Shown here piece after piece: positions 12,201 to 23,700 of a DNA stretch of 64,000 nucleotides. A program made the translations under genes and the position numbers. The DNA is from Dirofilaria immitis (Eukaryota > Nematoda > Chromadorea > Rhabditida > Onchocercidae): positions 2,107,001 through 2,171,000 of the forward strand of contig JAKNDB010000086.1 of NCBI GenBank assembly GCA_024305405.1, in the 5' to 3' direction. The notes below the pieces were generated by a model. That model saw only the letters and a list, made by a program, of their open reading frames with translations, was not told the origin of the DNA and searched no databases. The first letter of the stretch is position 1; every line of letters starts with the position of its first letter.

Positions 12201-14391
12201 TTTTATTTCTTAATTTCGAATAACCTATACTTCTGAACCAATAGTTTTAATCTCATTTAATCTCATTTGTTTCAAGTCTTCTTTTTCATGCCCTTATAAT
12301 ATTTTCTCATGAACCAGACTTCAAAAGATTACTGCGTGCTCCATGTCTCGATGAGCAATACAATCATCGAGTTCTGCAGGTAATTCATTGAGCCACGCAC
12401 TTTCATCAGATGTTTTAGTCGTAGCCGATTCCATAACTGGCATAAGTTGACTAGCTACTTCTACTTTGACTGACAAATCTTGTCGGCGTTTTCCACGGAT
12501 TGTTGCTTGACGTGCTAATGATCCTTCATGGAGAAGATCTTTTTAGCATTCTCGATGCAGTCCAACCATTCTTTTTAGTTCGAGCATTTTCAGCAAGAAA
12601 AATCCTGTTTGAGAAAGTTTCTTCAAGATTAAATCAAATTTTTTTCTACAGATATACTGTTTGTTGTCTTTGAGAATGAAGAAGTAGTGGAAGATTGGTG
12701 CTTTACAGATAAAACATCTCGATATTGATAAAATACCTTTGTCCAGGAAAAATTAACAGCTTAAATAAGCTGGTTACAGCTTCGCCATTTTCTCTATCTT
12801 TGATATTAACAGCTGCTATATTATTCAACGGATGTGAAGATTCTAACTGAAAACGACATTTCCTAAAAATAAGATTAATCACTCAATATGTATATGAAAT
12901 ACAAATCTGCGATCTTTTCAATGAGATTTCACAAACTAAAACATGTGCAAAATTAATGTTCACTTTATAACCTGAAGATGGTTGTCCAATAAGCAGACGA
13001 TCTGATAGCAAAATAAGCATAACATTATATTGCGGTCTCATGCTATCGCTGTCCAGTTGAACTACTTCACCGTGTGTGATCACTCGATCAGAATTTGGTA
13101 AATTATTCAGTACAGCCTGTAAACTTCAATGACGTATAGGAAATTGAAAATAAGTAGCATAAGAATTTAATGTAAGCAATAAAATAACATGATATCTTAA
13201 AAATGTGTAACTCTTCCTCTATTTTTGAAAAATACTGCCTAATATTATTGGCATGCGTCGAATACTTACAGCGATACCATCCATTTTTTGCATCAGTATA
13301 TTTATGGGATTAACGCTGAACGAAGAAGTGTGAAGGCTAGTAGTTGCAGTAGAAGAACGATCTTCTCCAGTCATTTGCATCAGCGATTCAATCAGTATTC
13401 GTTGATCTGATAAGAGCGACGAAAGTTCATATATTTCTCGTTCTAGGTCTAGAAAAATTGCGGCTCAGAAGAAATAAAACTGTAGAAAAAATTGATATAC
13501 ACGAGGAAAATCTAATTAATCTTTGCATTTTAGGAAATACTTTCGTATGAAATATTAAATTTTCTTAGCTGGAATTCGAAGATGTCTTCTCGCAAAAAAT
13601 ATATGACAAAATAAGCTTAAATTCCAAATTTACAAAATTAAAATTGTCTACAAAATCATATAATTACATAAGCGATAGAATAAGAGCTAAAAATTAATCA
13701 TATAGCTTACTAAATGTTTAGATATTTGTCACCAAGACTACTTCAGAAGTCATAACTAAATTCATTCTTCATTCCAATCTTTTCAAAACGACCTATATAT
13801 TTAAGAGAAAATGCTAATGGAATGAGTATATATTACCGAAAGAGAATAGATTAGATCTAATATGAAGTATATTTAAATTATGAAGATTATGGAGACGTAA
13901 CGTGAAACTTCTTTAGCAGCATCGATGAACTTCTTATAGTTCAAAAAGACACTCTTCTTCATTGATTCAGATGATTGTGCATTGATTGCATTTAGCCCCA
14001 TGCGAAATGCTTGCAACTGTCGGACTTCGTAGCCGTTTTTCATTTCCTTTAACTGCTCCCGCACGTCTAAAATGATTAAAAATGAATTTCTTCTTCATTT
14101 ATAAAATGAGGCTATTTCGATAGGAGTTTGCATGTATCGAAAGTGGCATTTGACTTTTAATCAAAAAGTGGAACAAGCTGTATCTTGAAAAGACAAGCGA
14201 CCTGAATTTGTAGTATTAGGAAAAATCTGAAAACTTTGTATTTTAAATTAGAATTCAACTAGTGTGAAATGTCATACAGAGTCTCGGAAATCAACTAAAA
14301 ATTCAAAGCGCAAATACCAACAAGATATTGCATCGAAATCCTCTTCACCAAAATGATCATTAATCAGCGCACTTTCCATAGCATTTGCCAT
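9226..14391 (-). CDS. exoc-8: Exocyst complex component 8 (EXOC8/Exo84)
   Basis: Subunit of the octameric exocyst, which tethers secretory vesicles to the plasma membrane. Thirteen exons: 14391-14322, 14066-13902, 13448-13270, 13116-about 12970, 12862-12737, 12604-12333, 12178-12074, 11950-11825, 11202-11002, 10817-10635, 10305-10112, 9985-9859 and 9369-9226. Diagnostic matches to the vertebrate protein run in order: FDAISYVREQLKEM; EVSHLEREIYELSSLLSDQR (N-terminal helical Vps51-type segment); a PH domain with DRLLIGQPSSG, NNIAAVNIKD, LFKLLIFPGQR and IFLAENARTKKEWLDCIENA; then the C-terminal helical rod beginning with LHGGPRAVRKAINLL and LGRASQAVDLYLKKEA. Exon 6 needs one extra base at each of two T5 runs (12540-12544 and 12572-12576) to stay in frame. 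The intron between 12074 and 11950 begins with GC (GC-AG type). FEN1 lies divergently upstream. Confidence 0.9.
12540..12576 (-). other. exoc-8: Two one-base frame breaks in EXOC8 exon 6
   Basis: On the coding strand two A5-G runs (positions 12576-12572 and 12544-12540) each need a sixth A. With both added, the exon reads RTKKEWLDCIENAKKDLLHEG without interruption and then ARQATIRGKRRQDL. As given, the frame changes twice and meets a TAG or TAA stop. Flanking splice sites are intact. Confidence 0.85.
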
Positions 14392-14997
14392 CTTAGCCTA
14401 AAATAATTATTAAAAAGGCTCAATATAAACTCCTAATAAATAAAAAATGAAAATGAGCCTTTCAAATTGGCCTGAATTTCATCGTACGTAACTAATAACA
14501 ACAAAATGTAGTAATTTTAATTGTTTAACTTAACACGCTATATCAAACATCCGCATCAATATCAAACATCCGTATCAACTAATACTATTTGGATGAAATA
14601 AATTTAAGATCAAGTCTTCCACATTTTATCATCACTCTGTTCCCGATGAACATCCATCCATATGAACATCCATCCATCCAACTCCTTCATCCATTAACAT
14701 GTTTGCCCAACTGCACAACGAGGAACCATGCAAAACCCTATTGCGCTACAACACATACAATCAGCAATTGACGGTTCTTTAAGCAGTCATATTGAGTGTA
14801 CGCTAATATCGCTGGTTTATTCTCGGTATGACTAAGCGGTTAACGTCCAAGGGACTAATTACTTTGATTGATTTGTTAATTGATTAATTGATTATGTCTT
14901 TGGGCTAAAATACTTCTTGAAAGATGATTAGCTGCCTGCTCTGTTTGATGAATAATTTTTGGGAAGCGGAAAATATTTTTAATTAACATTTATAGTG
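14392..14997. promoter_or_regulatory. Divergent intergenic/promoter region between EXOC8 and FEN1
   Basis: About 600 bases separate the two start codons of genes pointing away from each other, so promoter elements of both must lie here or in the leaders. It contains a short run of catc repeats (about 14649-14695) and, directly before the FEN1 ATG, a ttatag acceptor (14990-14995) suited to spliced-leader addition. No TATA box or other motif can be assigned with confidence. Confidence 0.5.
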
Positions 14998-17712
14998 ATG
15001 GGTGTGAAAGATCTATCAAAGGTGATTGGTGATTATTCGCCAGGTAGCATACGACTCAACGAATTCAAAGGATATTTTGGTCGAAAGGTGGCAGTGGATG
15101 CATCAATGTGTCTCTATCAATTCCTCATTGCAGTGCGACAGGATGGATCACAACTTCAAACGGAAAGCGGCGAAACAACCAGGTGATTGGCTAATGATTG
15201 TTTGTATTTCCATGTTTAAAAATGTTAGCTATCAAAAGCTGGACATATAAAAGTGTAAAAGTGAGAGCGTATCATCTTACCCGTCATTAGTTTTGACAGT
15301 GCATTATGTACCACAACAGAACTAAGAAGTTAGGCGACAAACAGTTTTTTTTTTTTTTTTCTATAGACAGTCCATCACCTTCCTCTTATTCAACCCAAAC
15401 TCTTTTTAATGCTTCGAAATTTAATTCGAAAAGCGAAAAAATTTTCAGTAAATAAAGTCGAACTGGATAAAAAAATTTATGGCATGAACTCAGGCATCTT
15501 TTCTTTGTTGATCTAATTGTTGTTTCATGGAAGCAGAAAAAATCAGCGTCACATTAAATTACTAGTAAATTTCTTTTGGATTGGAAAAGGCATCGTCTGT
15601 GAGAGAAATAAAAGTGATTCGATCTTTTTCCTAGCCATCTTCTTGGCATGTTTTATCGTACGATTCGAATGATTGATAATGGAATAAAACCAGTATATGT
15701 CTTCGACGGCAAGCCACCGAAGATGAAAACAAATGAATTAGAAAAACGTACTGAGCGAAGAAGTGAAGCAGAAAACCAACGAAACGAAGCAATCGAATTG
15801 GGTGACGAAGCATCCGTTAGCAAATTTGAGAGACGTCTTGTAAAGGTTATTATTTCCTTATCTTCAAGAAGAAGAGTGCTACTGAAGTTCCTGAAGTTAG
15901 TTTCCATTCTGCTATTTTTTGCTTCATGTTTCTTGTGACGAAAAAGTCCTTCATTATGTCTTCAGCTTCACTTAAACAATTAACAAAAGTGTATAGTAAC
16001 TAGAAAGGTGAGAATTTAAAGAATACGCGTTCAGCAATAAAAGTAATAAAAATTTTTTGTACTATAAAAACGTTATTTCTATGTTGACTCGTTGTATCGA
16101 CATAAACTGTGTTAAAAAAATTTTGAATTGACGGTAAGTTTTACTTATTGCTTTATAATTTCGAAGTAATTTAAATGTTCGTTCTCATTTTTTAGTACTT
16201 ATACATTTTTATTTATTGTACATTACACGGAAACTATTCCATTGCGTATTGTTCTTGTTTCGGAAGTCTTTTAGGTTACAAAAGAACAAAATGAAGAAGC
16301 TAAACGATTGGTAACTTTGATGGGAATTCCAATATTGAATGCTCCATGCGAAGCGGAAGCTCAATGTGCTGCTCTTGCAAAAGCTGGTAAAGTTTTCGCT
16401 ACGGTTTCTGAAGATATGGATGCATTAACTTTTGGTTCACCCATCCTTTGCGTCAAATGATAGCGAGGTAAGATGAGAAATCAATTTGAAGAATAATATG
16501 AAATGCTTTAATATGCGCTGATTCATGGTAAATAAAGCTTTAGGAGTCTAATAACGTAATTTCACTCAGAAAGTATTATAGTTTGTAGTAATTATCAGAT
16601 TTTTGTTACCTGCTTTGGCATTTTCTAAATTTAGACTATGCTAAAATGAGACTTTGTTGAAGTATTGCGTCAATAATTGTTCTTTATTAATCATCCAATA
16701 AAAAGAATTCATTTTCATATAATAATAATTGTACTGCCCATAACTACAGATTATTCTAACCTCAGAATTTTGTCAAATCTACAGCTTTAGCTGTTTCTCT
16801 CTTTCCATTCTAAAATCCATTAAATTTATTTGTTAGTTTTCAATAAATAATAACTTACGAATTATTTGTAAAATGCTTTAACGCTGGTTTTTCTCGAATA
16901 TTTATAAGATTTATTTCAGTGAAGCAAAAAAGTTGCCAGTAAAGGAAATGAATTTGAGTCAGGTTTTGAAAGATTTCGAAATGAATATGGAACAATTTGT
17001 AGATCTTTGCATTCTTCTGGGTTGCGATTATGTATCAACTATTCGAGGCATTGGTCCGAAAAAGCATTTGAGCTTATCACGAAGTACAGATGCATCGAAA
17101 ACATTCTAGAGACGATTGATCAGACGGTCTGTAATGTATATATATAGATGTATATATTCAACTTTTGAAATATATATGTAAACAGTATATATATTTTTTC
17201 AGAAATATCCTATACCTAAAAACTGGCAATATAAGGAAGCACGGCGATTGTTCTTGGAACCGGATGTCATAAACTGTGAAAATCTTGAAGTAAGTCGAAA
17301 TATTATAAAGAGACTGTTATTTTTTCTTCATCTCAATTAGAATAAAAACAGTTGAATTTCAGTTGGTGTGGAGGGAACCGGATGTGGAGGGAATTGTAGA
17401 GTTCTTATGCGGCGAGAAAAGTTTCAAGTAAGTTTTGTCGAACTTGATATATTTTTAATTTTTTAAATGAGCTCGGATTCAGCGTTATCTATTACTGACT
17501 GCAATTTCAGTGAGAATAGAGTGAGGAGTAGTTTAATTAAAATGCAGAAAGGACGTCAAACTGCACAACAAGCTCGCATCGACTCATTTTTTTCAATAAG
17601 TAAAATAGTTACTTCTGAAACAACGAAAAGGAAAAATGAGGAGAGGAAAAATGATCTGAAAAAACGTGGACGTGTTTGGGTAAAAAGCGAAAAAGTGAAT
17701 AACGTTCTTTGA
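14998..17712 (+). CDS. fen-1: Flap endonuclease 1 (FEN1; C. elegans crn-1 type)
   Basis: Structure-specific nuclease that removes 5' flaps in Okazaki-fragment maturation and long-patch base excision repair; in C. elegans the homologue also acts in apoptotic DNA degradation. Seven exons: 14998-15182, 15635-15845, 16275-16467, 16920-17126, 17203-17289, 17363-17427 and 17511-17712. The XPG N domain has [10 protein letters not shown] and [17 protein letters not shown]. The metal-binding acidic residues are all visible: [28 protein letters not shown] and LLGCDYV. The helix-hairpin-helix RGIGPKKAFELI follows. A PCNA-binding PIP box, QARIDSFF, lies near the C-terminus, followed by a Lys/Arg-rich tail. 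Two single-base deficits break the frame: TTT at 16446-16448 (needs TTTT for SPILLRQMIAS) and A5 at 17059-17063 (needs A6 for GPKKAFEL). All splice sites and catalytic residues are intact, so I regard these as sequence errors rather than decay. Confidence 0.93.
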
Positions 17713-20700
17713 ATGGAAGAAGCCATTCTCTTTTGGCAGATTCGTGGAAGGAAATCTTAATTTTGATTAATGAATTAAAAATTTTACCTGAAGTGTTGTT
17801 CCGTGTTTTTGTGGAATTTGTTTAGCAATTGTTCTATCTTTTATCCTCAATTTTGAAGCCTAACAGATGCAAGATTTTCACAAACTAAACAAGTTATATG
17901 AAACTTTCAATAATTATTTTCCGTATTTCTTCTGAACAATTGTAATAATTAGTTAAATTTTCTACAAATCAAAAAATAAAAACTTGGAATTATAGTTGTT
18001 CCATCAGAAATTTCTTTTCATGTTACTTCATTTCTATTATATTAAGCTTTATATTTTATATTTTAAAATTATTGTTTTCTAATTTTATTTCTCTGACTCG
18101 TAGTTGATCTCTTCGTATAACAAGAAAATTCTAGACATCCCTAGATGTTTATGAACTACTATACTTTGAAGAAAATATACTGACATGAGATGATTATCTT
18201 CATTTGTTTTTAATGTTGTTACATTTTCGATAAGGCTTTTAAATAAGTGTCAATGAAGTTCGCAACTTTTTGAAATAGATCCTATTGCTAATGTATATCG
18301 TTTCAATTTTTTAGAAGTTCGAAATTTTAGAACATATTTACGACAATCTTCAAAGTATCCTGATGATATAAAACCCATTTGCTAATTCATTGCATCGTTT
18401 AATAGAAATCTCATTTTAATTGTTCTACGTACGCCCGACAAATTTGTGGAATTGCAATAAAAATATATGTGTTCTTATGTCATATATATTATCATCCAGT
18501 CCATATTTCGTTTTATTTTTTGAAATACATTTTAAATTCTTGAAGTTTTGTTATTTTTCTGTTTAGCAAAGTAAAAAGCAATATATAAATTCAAACTTAT
18601 ATTTTTATTTTATGTTTTTAGATTTACAGATGTTTTTATCCTTAAGATTTAATATACACAATACTTCGAATAATACTAGATTAAAATTTGGGAAATTGGC
18701 TTTGAAAAATAAAACTTTCAATCAATTAAAACAGTAACTGTGTTGGTCTTTTCAGTAATAATATGCCAACAAAAAATGATACAACAGCGAGATTCTTTTC
18801 GCTTAACATCCAATCGATTACTTCCGTTAATGTCATTAGTAATTTAGTGAGTGATTAGAACAATAGTTGAAAGATTTCTCTCAGGAGTAAAACGAAACGA
18901 ATACGAGAACACTTTATTGGACGGTTAAACTTACTTTTGTATCCAAATCATCAGGTCAGCTCAATCGATAAAAATTAAGATAAAATCATGTAGATCATGC
19001 AAAATTTATGTTAGTTATCTTATTCGACCTTTTACGTTTGTCCAAATGTACCGAAAAATAAATAAAGCCTTATTTTTATATTAATTTAGTTTCGAATTTT
19101 TAGGAAGATCTCGAAATGATAAAAATTCTATTAAAAGTAGCCAATAGATGAAATGAATGTTACAGATATCTTAAGTAAACGTAAAAATACAAAAAAAAAA
19201 GTTTAAAATGCGAACATTCTGATTGATGCAGTTGATATGCACAAGAGAAGATATAGAAAAGAGACTTCACTATAATTACTAAGTTGAAAGATGCTGAAAT
19301 TTGTCGAAATTATAAAATGTAAAAATGAGATATTGCAAAGTGAAAAAAATATCGCAAACATGAACTCCTTGTCATGTCGCAAATATGAACTCCCTGTCAT
19401 CTTGCTAAAGTGTAAACATGTTTGAATGTAGGCTCATACTTTTGAGCAAACTGCAATGACGTCATGAACGATTGTAGATATGATGAAAAAAAGATGGATT
19501 ATTCTGAAATATCTGGCTAATCGCAATATCTCGATGATATTGGAAAAATAAATGAACTTATCTACCCATAAGTAGGCTTGTTATATCCAATACTATATTA
19601 ACAATTAGTGGAACAGTACACTCATTAATTAATTCATTGACGTTTCTTTCAGTATAGCTCCGAGAAATTTTAGCAGTATGAAAGGTGAAAGATAACCTCA
19701 GCAAATTGACTAGTTACTTGCTAATCCATCTTCAACTTTTTGTGGAAATTCTCTAATTCTCGATGGTCTTCCTCATTTGTCATTTGTAAAGTAAATAGCC
19801 ATTCTGCACTATTATCCATTTCAATTTTGATCCCTGCCATCTGCTTTAGCCTTTCTCTATATCGTCTCTTTTCATTATATTGTTTGTGATTAGTAGTTAA
19901 CTGAGCAACTGAGCAAGATGCCAATTAAGTTACGGTATATTTTTGCGATAAAATTATGATACAGTGTTATTTCCTTCTATAGTCTCTTGATAGGGTAAGA
20001 TCCGTCAAATTAACATTTCACTTAGATTAGCTGATTTTTGCACATGGAATGTAAATTTCGTGTAACAGTTCATTCTAATCAATATTGTTTGCAAGACATA
20101 TCTTTCGGTTATTATTATAGCCTGTTGAAGAGTTATCAGCAATATCAACCGTTTAACTCAATGAATACTGATCAGGATATCAAAGTTATATTTTGCTAAT
20201 TTTCATTTAAAACAACATTTCTGCTGTTTACGCCTTCACTGTTAAGTTATTAATTTATAAAGATAGATAGCATTAGAGAGCTGTCTGTGCGTGCATTATC
20301 TTATTCATGTTGATATTTCGATTGGTGTTTAATGAATGGTCATATAATTATTTCGTATTATAGGCATGCGATGAAGTGATGTTACATATCCCAGTGATCT
20401 TTGTCGTCTTGCAAATTAATCATCGTTCCATTATAGAGATAATTTTTCTTTCTTTAAATACTGTAATATCCCTGATCATTTAACGTTGAAGTTTTGAAGT
20501 CTTCAACTGTGACCAGTTGAATTACAAAGTTTTCAACATTGAAAGCTGTCTCTAGTTAAAAAAAAAGAAGCGAATATGTAGTATGAACTCATGTTTATGT
20601 GCAAGTTTAGGTTCCTGTACCATTTTTTTTCTTTTTTTTTACTAGGAAAAGGCATTCAGAGCACATTTTAAATAATCTCTTCATTCCAGGTATTTTTCAT

Positions 20701-20723
20701 GTGGACAGAAATCACGCATTCCA
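17713..20723. other. Intergenic region after FEN1
   Basis: Mostly AT-rich sequence with the FEN1 3' UTR; a candidate poly(A) signal (aataaa) sits at about 17976. The only stretch with coding-like composition is a minus-strand open frame at 19721-19924, listed separately. Nothing else is recognisable on either strand. Confidence 0.5.
19721..19924 (-). CDS. Orphan 67-residue open frame, highly charged
   Basis: Not recognised. The frame starts MASCSVAQLTTNHKQYNEKR and continues with a charged, helical-looking segment (RRYRERLKQMAGIKIEMDN, then NEEDHRELENFHKKLKMD). Its amino-acid usage differs from the Phe/Ile/Leu/Tyr/Asn-rich noise of surrounding frames. It could be a very small gene, one exon of a gene whose other exons I cannot see, or a remnant. 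No splice partners or homology are evident. Confidence 0.25.
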   Translation of the reverse strand: MASCSVAQLTTNHKQYNEKRRYRERLKQMAGIKIEMDNSAEWLFTLQMTNEEDHRELENFHKKLKMD

Positions 20724-23700
20724 ATGCATTTTATGTTTATCTCGCAGTTCTTCTTATTTCTCCTAGTCTCATATGGTCAGTAGTGAAGATTTTTATCATT
20801 TGCTTGGAATATCGCGAGAAGCTGATAACAAGGAATCAGAAGAACATTCAAAAAGCTGGCTCTGATCAAACATCTGAATAAAAATCTTCTATGTTTTTTT
20901 TTTACTTTACATTTTTTAGAACAAAATATTGCTGCATGAATAATCTGTAGCAAAAAGGTCATTATGATGATCGATGCACAACGAAGTGCTTAGCAAATTG
21001 TCTAATGGTAAAATTTTACAAAATCAAAATCACTTGGTTGTGCTTCTAACTCATTCGAGAACATTATCTCTTTATCAGTAAGCTTTAATTGCACATGAGA
21101 TAATTTGCTTAGAATTACTCGATGTTTATTATCTGTGATTTTTTCTTTATTAATACTTTGTAGTCACATTCTTTTAGAATGGCAACAATGCACAAAAAGA
21201 ATTCGTAGAGATTCATCGTGCTTAAAAAGTGTTAATAGATGAAGAACGGCGGAAAAAATACGACCAGTACGGTAAAGAAGATTGAGATGTAATTTTAAAG
21301 AAAATCATGAATATAAGTCATGGCAGTTTTTCAAAGATAATTCTGGTATGTATTTTTCAGTAGTGTGAATTTTTATATTGAAATTTTAGTGATTTAGATG
21401 CTGCGATTCCAAGACAGCAGTAGTCATTCAGTGAATAATTCCCGCGAACCACTATGGATTATAATATGAACCTCTTAAAATTTACTAGAAGAGACTTTTT
21501 CGTGTTTTCCATAGCTGGTAATTTGGTGCAGTTGCTCGGAATATGCAGATTTATTTGAGATATATACGACGAGGATAAGGAAATTGTAGCACTGTCACAG
21601 TCGGATTTCGAAAGAACAGTTTCCGAAACGGATGAAATATGGTTCATCAACTTCTATTCTACATTTTGTTCACGCTGTCATCAATTAATGCCTACCGTAA
21701 GTTTCTTTTGTTTTTAAATTTTTCTTTATAAGATTCGGACGATTATATTACGGAACATCGTTTTAGTTGCTATACGATAGAAATATATTAAATCAAGATT
21801 TAGGCAAATCAAACGCTTTGAGCTAATGTAGGCATAAGGATTTTAATCTAATGTACAAAGATCAACAATCAAAGAAAATCAAATTTAAGGATTAAATACT
21901 GGAACTAAATTTGAGCATTCTTTATTCAACTCTAAGATTAAAATATTCATTCAGTTCATTCACTTCAATCACTTTTATGTATATTTTCAAATTCCCTTAT
22001 ATTTTTCTCCTCGAAAAGAAAAAATGACAAATATATATAAATTAATACAACATTACCTGCTATTATTGTTATCTATTTACAATATATTTCTTTCGTTTTG
22101 AAGCGATACTTTTTCCACGGACAGCGACAGCTAAAACTGATAGCAGCATTTGTCATGGAATATGTTACTGATGTGGTGCTGGAGCTGACGGATTCCGACA
22201 TTGATTTGTTTGAAATCAAAAGAATGAGAAATATGTTCATGGATGGTTATTGGACTTTTGTGAACAGCGGAGTAGTGATTGCTTATCTGAATTTTTCATC
22301 TTTTGGCTTCATAAATTAACATAAGAGTATTTTTAATCTAAAAAAAAGTAATGATTTTTCGTCAATAATTCATCGAAAACCAATTTTTCTTTCGAGTATC
22401 AATGGTCAACCTCACCCCAGGTCCAATATCTTAGATTAACGTAGTTACGTTCGCTTTACCAATAATTTCCCTCCGTTGTCTGTTGCAAACACTGGGTAAA
22501 ATCTGTTTGCTTTGTTTCTCATCAGGCTTCCATTTTGATTAATGTTGAATTAAAATGCAGTTGTTTATTTTTGTGTTTTATCATTCGTGAGTTTTTTGAT
22601 TGATATTTTCTAATATTTATCATATTATTGGAAACTGATTTCAGCATAGCATACTGAGTATGCTTGAATATTTAGTGATTAGTGCCATTCACTACACATC
22701 CATAGTAATACGAAAGACTGCTAACCTACTAGAATTGTTTTGCCAATTAAGCGTGATATTAATATACTTTATGCAATATTAAAAATTATTACCATTTTCC
22801 AATTGTTTCATTTGTTTCTATTGTATGCAATTTAGTCAATTTATTTTAAAATAAATCAACATTTCTTTTCGATTCAAATGTCTGTTAGGTACATTTTACA
22901 ATTTTAACTAATAAATAAACCAAAAGAAAACAAAATTTCAGAATATGGTATTGTAAATGTTGCGAAAGTTAATTGCGACAAATCACTGAAACTCTGCGCA
23001 TTATTTGACCACAAAAGTGGTGTGTTATATTTCGGACTGATGATAGAAGAAACCCAATGGAGCATGGGTATGTGTTTTTAAATATGCTAAAATCAAACCC
23101 ATTTTTCTATGGTTCGGTATCGTAGAAGAGACTTTTCAATATCATTAAAACTTTTTTCAGTAGATTAACACTCTTAACTTCAAGAAATAGCAGATGCTGT
23201 TTTAATTTTGTTCCCGATATTCCTTATATCGATAAGGCGTTGGAGGAAATTATTAAAGGTAAAATGCAAACAAATTTTCTCTTGAACTCTTCCTGGAATT
23301 TGATTTTTTCTTTTTCGCTCTTTTGTAAAAAAAAAAAAAAAACATGCTATTTTGCAGCTCAAATTCGTGATCATTCATTTCTGGTTAGATTTGGTTCCGA
23401 TGAAATGGATAACAATATAAAATTAAAAAATTATCAGGGAGAATAATAACTGATGAAATAGAGGTAATTTTTCCATATGGAAAAATAAATATTTTGGATT
23501 TTGTTAGATTACTGGTTTATATTTGGTACGAATCGTAACCAAGCGCTTCATCGTGAGATGACTTTTTAATAGTTATATCAGGTCAAATAATTAAGCAAAG
23601 TTTATGTAGAGATCTTTAAGAACTCTCTGAAGTTGTTATTTTTCTGTTCTGTTGAAATATTGCAAAAACTCAATCAGTTTGAGTTAAAGAAAAACAAAAT

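Noticed and set aside
14998..17712. FEN1 as a pseudogene
   Set aside because: The only defects are two one-base homopolymer deficits; catalytic residues, splice sites and the PIP box are intact, and the same type of defect occurs in neighbouring genes.
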